DNA from: Nocardioides marmorisolisilvae
GTDB lineage: Bacteria; Actinomycetota; Actinomycetes; Propionibacteriales; Nocardioidaceae
Reading direction: 5' to 3'
Assembly (NCBI RefSeq): GCF_031656915.1
Contig: NZ_CP134227.1
Coordinates: 2,604,001 to 2,668,000 of the forward strand
Length of the DNA: 64,000 nucleotides
Positions 50,912 through 57,868 of the stretch are shown here, one piece after another. The translations under genes and the position numbers were made by a program. Under the pieces are notes generated by a model, which had not been told where the DNA came from, searched no databases, and saw only the letters and a program-made list of their open reading frames with translations. Every line of letters starts with the position of its first letter. The stretch's first letter is position 1.

Positions 50912-51363
50912 ACCTCGACCAACAGCTCGACCTCGACGGGCGCGTCGAGCGGGAGCACCGGGACACCCACCGCGGAGCGTGCATGGAGGCCTGCGTCGCC
51001 GAATACCTTCCCGAGCAGCTCGGACACGCCGTTGGCGACCTGCGGCTGGCCGGTGAAGTCGGGGGTGGACGCGACGAACGCCACCACCTTGACCACCCGC
51101 TTGACGCGGGCGAGCTCGCCGATCTCGGCCCGGATCGCGGCCAGGGCGTTCAACCCGCACTGCCGGGCGCACTCCTGGGCCTGCTCGGGGGTGACCGCCC
51201 CGCCGACCTTGCCGGTGGCCAGCAGCTGACCGTCGCGCATGGGCAGCTGACCGGAGGTGAAGACGTGGCTGCCGCTGCGCACTGCTGGGACGTACGCCGC
51301 CACCGGCGCCGCCACCTGCGGGATCTCGAGGCCGAGCTCCGCCAGCCGCTCCTCGGGAGTCAT
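50908..51363 (-). CDS. RidA-family protein (Rv3678c counterpart)
   Basis: 151 residues of the YjgF/RidA fold. Characteristic stretches are VFTSGQLPMRDGQLLATGKV, QCGLNALAAIRAEIGELARV and VVKVVAFVASTPDFTGQPQV, with ARSAVGVPVLPLDAPVEVEL near the end containing the conserved arginine (R in ARSAVG) of imine deaminases. It likely removes reactive enamine intermediates. Its ATG overlaps the DUF4177 gene stop (TGATG) and it overlaps the Nudix start. Longer than classic RidA, as in the mycobacterial homologue. Confidence 0.88.
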   Translation of the reverse strand: MTPEERLAELGLEIPQVAAPVAAYVPAVRSGSHVFTSGQLPMRDGQLLATGKVGGAVTPEQAQECARQCGLNALAAIRAEIGELARVKRVVKVVAFVASTPDFTGQPQVANGVSELLGKVFGDAGLHARSAVGVPVLPLDAPVEVELLVEV

Positions 51364-51536
51364 CAGCCCTGCACCGGACGCTTGAAGTATGCGACCAGGT
51401 TCTCCGGATTCATCCCCGGGACGACCTGGATCAGTTCCCAGCCGTCCGACCCGAAGTTGTCGAGGATCGCCTTGGTGTTGTGGACCAGTACGGGCGCCGT
51501 CAGGTATTCCCAGCGTGTGATCGGGCTCTGCGTCAT
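51363..51536 (-). CDS. DUF4177 small protein (Rv3678A-like)
   Basis: 57 residues: MTQSPITRWEYLTAPVLVHN, then NFGSDGWELIQVVPGMNPEN, ending VAYFKRPVQG. The WEY...GSDGWEL pattern is the DUF4177/RNHCP-type small domain that in actinobacteria always precedes this RidA gene (Rv3678A in M. tuberculosis). The function is unknown. It opens the operon; a gap of 59 bases separates it from the divergent alpha/beta hydrolase, so both promoters share that gap. The short size would make it easy to miss. Confidence 0.85.
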   Translation of the reverse strand: MTQSPITRWEYLTAPVLVHNTKAILDNFGSDGWELIQVVPGMNPENLVAYFKRPVQG

Positions 51537-51595
51537 GCTCGTCACCCTAGTCCCGCGTGGGTCCGCCTCCCCCGACCACCCGCTACGGTGCCGGC

Positions 51596-52417
51596 GTGAC
51601 CGATCCGCGGCTGCCCGACCACGTGCTGCGGTACGCCGACCACGCGGACGGGGTGCTCGACGTACACCTCCCTCGGGCGACCACCACTCGTGACGTCTCG
51701 GCGCACCAGATGGGACGCCTCGGCGCGCCAGATGGGACGTCTCGGCGGCGGGACAAGGTGGTGATGCTGCTGCACGGGGGGTTCTGGAAGCAGGAGTGGG
51801 ACCGCACCCACACCCGAAACCTCGCGCGGGCCCTGGCCGACGAGGGCCACGTGGTCGCGACCCCGGAGTACCGGCGGGTGGGCGGGGGCGGCGGCTGGCC
51901 CACGACCTGCGAGGACGTGGGTGACGCCCTGGCGGCGCTGCCCGACCTGCTGGGCACCCTCGGGGTGCAGCTCGGCCCGGTGGACGTGGTCGGGCACTCT
52001 GCCGGCGGACACCTGGCACTGTGGCTCGCGAGCGAGCCGGTTCACGCTGGACATGCGCCGCCCCGCCCGCACCCACGGATCGGCCACGTCGTGGCTCTCG
52101 CACCCGTCAGCGACCTCCGGGCGGCAGCCGCACGGCACCTCGGCGACGACGCGACCCAGCGGTTCATGGGCGGCCCTCCCGACGAGGTGGACTACGACCC
52201 CGCCGACCCGATGATCCGGCTGGCACGGCGACCGGACTGCGCGGTCACGGTGATCCACGGCAGCCTCGACGACGCGGTCCCGCTCGGGCTGAGCCGAGAC
52301 CTGGTCACCGCCCACCCCTGGATCCGGCTCGTCCAGCCCCAGGTGGGCCACTACGAGCTGATCGACCCCGCAGGTGCGACGTACCCCACACTGCTGGAGG
52401 GACTCAAAGGTAGTTGA
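51596..52417 (+). CDS. Alpha/beta hydrolase with repeat-derived insertion near the N-terminus
   Basis: 273 residues. The oxyanion motif is MLLHGGFWKQEWDRTHTRNL, the nucleophile elbow VVGHSAGGHLALWLA, acid VIHGSLDDAVPLGLSRDL, and the final His in VQPQVGHYELIDP, resembling kynurenine formamidase-like or BD-FAE esterases. Residues about 27-52 (TTTRDVSAHQMGRLGAPDGT, then SRRRDK) are encoded by the 22-bp repeat array at 51689-51743 and sit just before the catalytic core, where homologues are shorter. The GTG at 51596 is taken as start; one at 51557 would add 13 residues. Substrate unknown. Confidence 0.8.
   Translation: MTDPRLPDHVLRYADHADGVLDVHLPRATTTRDVSAHQMGRLGAPDGTSRRRDKVVMLLHGGFWKQEWDRTHTRNLARALADEGHVVATPEYRRVGGGGGWPTTCEDVGDALAALPDLLGTLGVQLGPVDVVGHSAGGHLALWLASEPVHAGHAPPRPHPRIGHVVALAPVSDLRAAAARHLGDDATQRFMGGPPDEVDYDPADPMIRLARRPDCAVTVIHGSLDDAVPLGLSRDLVTAHPWIRLVQPQVGHYELIDPAGATYPTLLEGLKGS
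51689..51743. repeat. 22-bp repeat array inside the alpha/beta hydrolase gene
   Basis: Units at 51689, 51711 and 51733 are 22 bp apart: CGTGACGTCTC, TGGGACGCCTC and TGGGACGTCTC, with GGCGC-CAGA between. In the opposite orientation they read GAGACGTCCCATCTGGCGCG, GAGGCGTCCCATCTGGTGCG and GAGACGTCACGAGTGGTGGT. The last of these matches the terminal unit of the 34-kb array (GAGTGGTCACAAGTGGCGGT) except for a few bases. The array is in frame (each unit is 22 bp, so the frame shifts per unit, yet no stop arises). Confidence 0.8.
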
Positions 52418-52457
52418 ACAGGGAACAACTTCAGCAGTCGAGCAGTTGGAGAACACC

Positions 52458-53027
52458 ATGAGTCGCCTTGCCGTGATCGTTGCCAGCACCCGCCCGGGCC
52501 GGGTGGCCCTCCCGGTCGCGGAGTGGTTCGTCGTCGCCGCCGAGGAGCACGGCGGATTCGAGGTCGACCTGGTCGACCTGGCAGAGGTCGACCTGCCGTT
52601 CCTCGACGAGCCCCACCACCCGCGGCTGCGGCAGTACACCCACCAGCACACCAAGGACTGGAGCGACCGCATCGCCGCCGCCGACGCCTTCGTCTTCGTC
52701 ACCCCCGAGTACAACTTCGGGACCCCGGCGGTACTGAAGAACGCGCTGGACTACCTCTCGCACGAGTGGGCCCACAAGCCGGCCGCCTTCGTCTCGTACG
52801 GCGGCGTCTCGGCGGGCACGCGCGGCGTGCAGATGACCAAGCAGGTGGTCACCACCCTGAAGATGCCCGCGCTGGTCGAGGCCGTGGCCATCCCGTTCGT
52901 CGCCCAATTCATCGACGACGAGGGTCGGCTCCAGCCGAACGACACGATGACCGGCGCCGCGAAGGTGATGCTGGACGAGCTGGTCCGCCAGGAGCGCGCC
53001 CTCCGGCCGCTGCGCGAGACCGCATAG
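52458..53027 (+). CDS. NAD(P)H-dependent FMN reductase
   Basis: 189 residues of a flavodoxin-like fold. The phosphate-binding loop is IVASTRPGRVALPVAEWF and the second FMN segment is VTPEYNFGTPAVLKNALDYL, with SYGGVSAGTRGVQMTK close to the flavin. Such enzymes reduce quinones, chromate or azo dyes, or supply reduced FMN. A TTGGAGAA ribosome site precedes the ATG. It stands 40 bases after the hydrolase gene and may be cotranscribed. A weak hairpin follows its stop. Confidence 0.88.
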   Translation: MSRLAVIVASTRPGRVALPVAEWFVVAAEEHGGFEVDLVDLAEVDLPFLDEPHHPRLRQYTHQHTKDWSDRIAAADAFVFVTPEYNFGTPAVLKNALDYLSHEWAHKPAAFVSYGGVSAGTRGVQMTKQVVTTLKMPALVEAVAIPFVAQFIDDEGRLQPNDTMTGAAKVMLDELVRQERALRPLRETA

Positions 53028-53051
53028 CGCCGCCCGGCGGGCGATCGCGGA

Positions 53052-53070
53052 CGCGCCGTCGGCCGGCGCG
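53052..53070 (+). terminator. Short hairpin after the FMN reductase gene
   Basis: CGCGCCG and CGGCGCG form a 7-bp stem with a five-base loop, 24 bases after the stop codon and 24 bases before the next gene start. Moderate strength; it may also sit in the acetoacetyl-CoA synthetase promoter. Confidence 0.4.
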
Positions 53071-53093
53071 ACAGTGCTTGTAACTTGTCGGTC

Positions 53094-55079
53094 ATGGTCC
53101 CCGATGTCCTCTGGCGCCCCCCTGCCGACCAGCACTGCCGGCTGACGAGCTTCCAAGACTGGCTCGCCGACAACGGGGGTCCGCGCTTCGACGACTACGA
53201 GGCGCTGTGGCGCTGGTCGACGACCGACCTCGACGCGTTCTGGCTCGCGGTATGGCGCTGGTTCGACCTTCCCGCCGACGGCGACCCCGCCCCGGCGCTG
53301 GCCGACGACTCGATGCCGGGCGCGGTCTGGTTCCCCGGGCTCCGGCTCAACTACGCCGAGGCGATGCTGCGGATGCCGGGCCGGGCCGAGGACGACCTCG
53401 TCGTGGTGGCGCGTTCCCAGGGACGTGACGAGGTCCGCCTCACGGCCGCTGCGCTGCGCGACCTGGTGGGCCGGGTGCGAGCCGGGCTCCTCCGAGCCGG
53501 CGTGGGCGAGGGCGACCGCGTCGCGGCGTACACGCCGAACATCCCCGAGACGCTGGCGCTGCTGCTCGCCACGGCCAGCCTCGGCGCGGTGTTCAGTTCC
53601 TGCGCCCCCGAGTTCGGCACCCAGAGCGTCACCGACCGCTGGCAGCAGATCGAGCCGAAGGTCGTCGTCGCCGTCGACGGATACCAGTACGGCGCCAAGC
53701 CGATCGACCGGCGCTCGGAGGTCGACATGCTGCGTCGGTCGCTGCCCAGCGTCGAGACGCTGGTCTGGCTGCCCTACCTGGACCCCGATGCCGCCGCCCC
53801 CGACGGCGCGATCACCTGGGCGGACCTCACCGCCGAGCGCGGACCGCTGGAGTTCGCGCGGGTGCCGTTCGCCCACCCGCTCTACGTCCTCTTCTCCTCC
53901 GGCACCACAGGACTCCCCAAGCCGATCGTGCACGGCCACGGGGGGATCACCGTCGAGCACCTGAAGTCACTGGCGCTGCAGACCGATCTCGGCCCGGAGG
54001 ACACGTTCTTCTGGTTCTCCACCACCGGCTGGATGATGTGGAACTACCTCGTCTCCGGCCTCGGGGTCGGCGCCACGATCGTCCTGTTCGACGGCAACCC
54101 GGCCTGGTCCGCGAAGCACGGCGCCGACACCGGGATGCTGTGGCGCATGGCCGCCGAGACCGGTGTGACCTACTTCGGCACCAGCGCACCGTTCCTGCTG
54201 CAGTGCCGCAAGGACGGGATCGTGCCGCGCGAGATCGCCGACCTGTCGCGCCTTCGCGGCATCGGCTCGACCGGGGCCCCTCTGCCCGCGGAGGGCTTCC
54301 GCTGGGTCTACGACACGGTCGCCGGACCCGGCGACACCGCCCTGCAGCTCGGTTCGCTGTCCGGCGGCACCGACGTGTGCTCCGGATTCGTCGGGTCGGC
54401 GAGAACCCTTCCGGTGTGGTCCGGCGAGATCGCCTGCCGCTGCCTGGGCGCGGCCGTCGCGGCGTACGACGAGCAGAGGCAATCCGTGGTGGGCCGACTC
54501 GGTGAGCTGGTGATCGAGCGGCCGATGCCGTCGATGCCCGTGGGCTTCTGGGGCGACGCGGACGGGTCGCGCTACCGGGCGGCGTACTTCGAGGCCATCC
54601 CCGGCGTGTGGCGGCACGGCGACTGGATCACCATCACCGACCGCGGCAGCTGCACGATCACCGGGCGCAGCGACGCGACCCTCAACCGCGGCGGTGTCCG
54701 ACTCGGCACCGCGGAGTTCTACACGGTCGTCGAGGCGCTGCCCGAGGTCGTCGACAGCCTGGTGGTCCACCTGGAGGACGACGAGGGCGGCGCCGGCACC
54801 CTGGTGCTGTTCGTCCAACTCGCCCCGGGCGTCGATCTGGACGACGGCCTGCGCCGAACCATCGCGACCGAGCTGCGCACCCGGTTGTCCCCGCGGCACG
54901 TGCCCGACCTCGTCCACGCTGTGTCCGTGCTGCCGCACACCCTCTCGGGCAAGCGCATCGAGGTGCCCGCCAAGCGGATCCTCCAGGGGACGCCGACCGA
55001 CGAGGCCGTCGCCCGGGGCGCGCTCACCAGCCCCGAGGGTCTGGCGGAGCTTGAGGGGTTCCGGTCCCGGCTGGGTTGA
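53094..55079 (+). CDS. Acetoacetyl-CoA synthetase (acetoacetate-CoA ligase)
   Basis: 661 residues of the AMP-forming ligase family, longer than acetyl-CoA synthetases. An N-terminal domain typical of acetoacetate ligases (LTSFQDWLADNGGPRFDDYE) precedes the adenylation core: YVLFSSGTTGLPKPIVHGHG, TGWMMWNYLVSGLGVGATIV, WRHGDWITITDRGSCTITGR, and the catalytic lysine region LPHTLSGKRIEVPAKRIL. It activates acetoacetate for ketone-body or leucine-related metabolism. The ATG at 53094 is used; a TTG three codons upstream is possible. No acyl carrier or racemase gene is nearby. Confidence 0.9.
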   Translation: MVPDVLWRPPADQHCRLTSFQDWLADNGGPRFDDYEALWRWSTTDLDAFWLAVWRWFDLPADGDPAPALADDSMPGAVWFPGLRLNYAEAMLRMPGRAEDDLVVVARSQGRDEVRLTAAALRDLVGRVRAGLLRAGVGEGDRVAAYTPNIPETLALLLATASLGAVFSSCAPEFGTQSVTDRWQQIEPKVVVAVDGYQYGAKPIDRRSEVDMLRRSLPSVETLVWLPYLDPDAAAPDGAITWADLTAERGPLEFARVPFAHPLYVLFSSGTTGLPKPIVHGHGGITVEHLKSLALQTDLGPEDTFFWFSTTGWMMWNYLVSGLGVGATIVLFDGNPAWSAKHGADTGMLWRMAAETGVTYFGTSAPFLLQCRKDGIVPREIADLSRLRGIGSTGAPLPAEGFRWVYDTVAGPGDTALQLGSLSGGTDVCSGFVGSARTLPVWSGEIACRCLGAAVAAYDEQRQSVVGRLGELVIERPMPSMPVGFWGDADGSRYRAAYFEAIPGVWRHGDWITITDRGSCTITGRSDATLNRGGVRLGTAEFYTVVEALPEVVDSLVVHLEDDEGGAGTLVLFVQLAPGVDLDDGLRRTIATELRTRLSPRHVPDLVHAVSVLPHTLSGKRIEVPAKRILQGTPTDEAVARGALTSPEGLAELEGFRSRLG

Positions 55080-55153
55080 CCCGACTCGCCTGCCGTCCCG
55101 CTGTCGAGAAGTGACCCGGGTTGACCAGCGCCGGCGTCGATAGGCTTCCGCCC

Positions 55154-56143
55154 ATGGCTGACTTCCCGGACGTGCTGCTGCACGTCGTCACCGGCAAGGG
55201 CGGCACCGGCAAGACCACGGTGGCGGCCAGCCTCGCGCTGGCGTTGGCCTCGCGTGGCCGGACGGTGCTGTTGTGCGAGGTGGAGGGCCGGCAGGGCATC
55301 GCCCAGCTGTTCGACGTGCCGCCGCTGCCCTACGAGGAGCGGTTGGTCGCTCGCGCCAGCGAGCACGGGCACGGTGACGTGTACGCGCTCGCGATCGACC
55401 CCGAGTCCGCGCTGCTGGAGTACCTCGCGATGTACTACCGCCTCGGGCGGGCCGGGAGGGCTCTCGACCGCTTCGGGGTCATCGAGTTCGCCACCACGAT
55501 TGCGCCGGGGGTCCGCGACGTGCTGCTGACCGGGAAGGTCTACGAGGCGGCGCGCCGCAACTCGCGCAACAAGGGTGCGCGGTCGTACGACGCCATCGTG
55601 CTCGATGCCCCGCCCACCGGCCGGATCGCGCAGTTCCTCAACGTCAACAACGAGCTCGCCGGGCTGGCCAGGATGGGGCCGATCAAGTCCCAGGCCGACA
55701 CCGTCACCACGCTGCTGCGCAGCAAGCAGACCGCGGTGCACCTGGTCACCGTGCTCGAGGAGATGCCGGTGCAGGAGACCGTGGACGGCATCGCCGAGCT
55801 GCGCGCGGCGAACCTCCCCGTCGGAGGTGTGGTGGTGAACATGATCCGGCCCCAGGACCTCGACGAGGAGGCGCGCAAGTCCCTGGTGGCCGGCACCGTC
55901 GACGGCGACACATTGACCAGCATCCTGCGCGGCGTGGGCGTGGACGCCGACACGGCGCTGGTGGGGACGCTTCTCGACGAGGGTCGCGCCCACGCCGAGC
56001 GGCGCGAGCTCGAGGACAGCCAGCGCGCTCTGATCGATGCACTCGACGTGCCGACCTACGAGCTGCCACGGCTGCCGGGCGGCGCCGACCTGGCCGGGCT
56101 CTACGACCTCGCCGCCGGCCTCTGCGAAGGCGGACTGGCGTGA
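55154..56143 (+). CDS. ArsA-like ATPase, first of a pair (Rv3679/BagA-like)
   Basis: 329 residues of the ArsA/GET3 fold without arsenite-binding cysteines. Walker A is VVTGKGGTGKTTVAASLALA with the deviant lysine pair, Walker B-like is DAIVLDAPPTGRIAQFL, and the C-terminal half keeps the ArsA helices. Its M. tuberculosis homologue Rv3679 works as a complex with Rv3680 and protects against host-derived acid and nitric-oxide stress. Its stop overlaps the second gene's GTG by four bases, so the subunits are made together. The real cargo is unknown. Confidence 0.88.
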   Translation: MADFPDVLLHVVTGKGGTGKTTVAASLALALASRGRTVLLCEVEGRQGIAQLFDVPPLPYEERLVARASEHGHGDVYALAIDPESALLEYLAMYYRLGRAGRALDRFGVIEFATTIAPGVRDVLLTGKVYEAARRNSRNKGARSYDAIVLDAPPTGRIAQFLNVNNELAGLARMGPIKSQADTVTTLLRSKQTAVHLVTVLEEMPVQETVDGIAELRAANLPVGGVVVNMIRPQDLDEEARKSLVAGTVDGDTLTSILRGVGVDADTALVGTLLDEGRAHAERRELEDSQRALIDALDVPTYELPRLPGGADLAGLYDLAAGLCEGGLA

Positions 56144-57360
56144 GCGCGGCGCAGCGGTCCAGCAGCCGCAGTGGCGCCCGGGTCGGCCCGATGGTCAGCA
56201 CCGGCGTCACCGCCGCACCGCTGGACCTCGACGCTCTCATCGACGACCCCGAACGACGGATCATCGTGTGCTGCGGAGCCGGCGGGGTCGGCAAGACCAC
56301 CACGTCTGCGGCGATCGCGCTGCGGGCGGCCGAGCGTGGCCGCAAGGTCGTCGTACTCACCATCGACCCGGCCCGGCGGCTGGCGCAGTCGATGGGCATC
56401 GAGGCGCTGGACAACACCCCGCGGCCGGTGCCGGGCGTCTCGGACGACGGGGAGGGCGGCTCGCTCGACGCGATGATGCTCGACATGAAGCGCACCTTCG
56501 ATGAGGTGGTCGAGAGCCAGGCCAGCCCGGAGAAGGCCCGGCAGATCCTCGAGAACCCCTTCTACGTCGCGGTCTCCAGCTCGTTCGCGGGCACCCAGGA
56601 GTACATGGCGATGGAGAAGCTCGGCCAGCTGCACAAGGACGCCCAGAGGTCCGGCCGCTGGGACCTGATCGTGGTCGACACCCCTCCGTCCCGGAACGCA
56701 CTGGACTTCCTGGACGCCCCCGAGCGGCTGTCGAGCTTCCTGGACGGCCGGTTCATGCGCCTGCTGCTGGCGCCGGCGAAGGGCCCCGCCAAGCTGATGA
56801 CCGCTGGCTTCGGGCTGGTCACCCGCGCGATCACGACGATCATCGGCGCACAGGTCCTCGGTGACATGCAGGCGTTCGTCTCGGCCTTCGACACCCTCTT
56901 CGGCGGGTTCCGGCAACGCGCACAGGCCACCTTCGAGCTGCTCCAGGCCAAGGGCACGGCGTTCCTGGTGGTGGCTGCACCCGAGCCGGACGCGCTGCGC
57001 GAGGCGGCCTACTTCATCGAGCGACTCAGCGCGGAGGACATGCCACTGGCCGGCCTGGTGCTCAACCGCGCCTCCACCGATCCGGGACCCGAGCTGTCCG
57101 AGGCGGCGGCCGAGGCCGCGGCGGAGCGGCTGCGGTCGGGAGCAGGCGACGCCGACGACGAGGACCGATCGCTGGCCGCGGGCCTGCTCCGGCTGCACGC
57201 CGACCGCAAGGTGATGGTTGCCCGGGAGCACCGGCTGCGTGAGCGCTTCGCCACCTCGCACCCCGACGTCGCGACCGCTGTCGTGCCGGCACTGTCCACC
57301 GACGTGCACGACCTGCACGGTCTGCGGGTCATCGGCGGACTGCTGTCCGGGACCGACTAA
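56140..57360 (+). CDS. ArsA-like ATPase, second of a pair (Rv3680/BagB-like)
   Basis: 406 residues, larger than its partner. Walker A is CCGAGGVGKTTTSAAIALRA, the switch region holds DPARRLAQSMGIEALDNTPR, and Walker B-like is WDLIVVDTPPSRNALDFLDA. The GTG overlaps the previous stop; an internal ATG (MVSTGVTAAP) would shorten it by about ten residues. Together with Rv3679-like ATPase it should form a heterodimeric membrane-protein-targeting or anion-handling ATPase. It ends immediately before the convergent whiB4 gene, with nine bases between. Confidence 0.9.
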   Translation: MSAAQRSSSRSGARVGPMVSTGVTAAPLDLDALIDDPERRIIVCCGAGGVGKTTTSAAIALRAAERGRKVVVLTIDPARRLAQSMGIEALDNTPRPVPGVSDDGEGGSLDAMMLDMKRTFDEVVESQASPEKARQILENPFYVAVSSSFAGTQEYMAMEKLGQLHKDAQRSGRWDLIVVDTPPSRNALDFLDAPERLSSFLDGRFMRLLLAPAKGPAKLMTAGFGLVTRAITTIIGAQVLGDMQAFVSAFDTLFGGFRQRAQATFELLQAKGTAFLVVAAPEPDALREAAYFIERLSAEDMPLAGLVLNRASTDPGPELSEAAAEAAAERLRSGAGDADDEDRSLAAGLLRLHADRKVMVAREHRLRERFATSHPDVATAVVPALSTDVHDLHGLRVIGGLLSGTD

Positions 57361-57369
57361 GGGGCGAGG

Positions 57370-57681
57370 TCAGGCGGGGACGGCTTCGCTACCGGACCCG
57401 GTAGCGCGCTCGTGCTCCTCCTTGGCGGTGCGCAGCAGCGCGGACCAGGAGGTCACCTGAGGACGCTTGCGCAGCACGGCGCGACGCTCCCGCTCGGTCA
57501 GGCCGCCCCAGACGCCCCACTCGATGCGGTTGTCCAGCGCCTCGGCGAGGCATTCTCCGCGCACCGGGCAGGCCGCGCAGACGACCTTGGCCTTGTGCTG
57601 CTCCGCGCCCCGGACGAACAGCTCGTCGGGCACCGACTTCTGGCACAACGCCGCGCTTGCCCAGTCCTCGTTCCAGCTCAT
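57370..57681 (-). CDS. whiB4: WhiB4-type iron-sulfur regulator
   Basis: 103 residues. Four cysteines hold the [4Fe-4S] cluster: C13 (ALCQKS), the CAACP pair at about 35-38, and C44 (GEC). The GVWGGLTERERRAVLRKR segment is the WhiB signature just before a basic DNA-binding tail. WhiB4 (Rv3681c) senses oxygen and redox state and binds DNA when its cluster is lost. The start follows the usual WhiB length. It is divergent from the ponA2-like gene, with a strong palindrome between them, and convergent with the ATPase pair. Confidence 0.93.
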   Translation of the reverse strand: MSWNEDWASAALCQKSVPDELFVRGAEQHKAKVVCAACPVRGECLAEALDNRIEWGVWGGLTERERRAVLRKRPQVTSWSALLRTAKEEHERATGSGSEAVPA

Positions 57682-57799
57682 GCGTGTGGACCTCCACGTC
57701 CCCCATATCGCCTCCGGACCCCTCACTGGTCCGGCGACCAACCCGATGAGAAACCTATGCGAGATGGCCGGTTCCGAAACAGACACAGCCGGGTGGTCC

Positions 57800-57825
57800 C
57801 GGAGTAGTCCTTTCGGACTACTCCG
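57800..57825. promoter_or_regulatory. Palindrome between whiB4 and ponA2
   Basis: CGGAGTAGTCC and GGACTACTCCG are perfect 11-bp arms around a four-base loop TTTC. Because both flanking genes point away from it, it is not their terminator. It lies 119 bases before the whiB4 start and 44 bases before the ponA2 start, so an operator or an RNA attenuator is more likely. No known regulator consensus is recognised. Confidence 0.55.
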
Positions 57826-57868
57826 CCGTGCTCCGAAGGCGTCGCCGGGCCCGCCTAGACTGTCCGCC

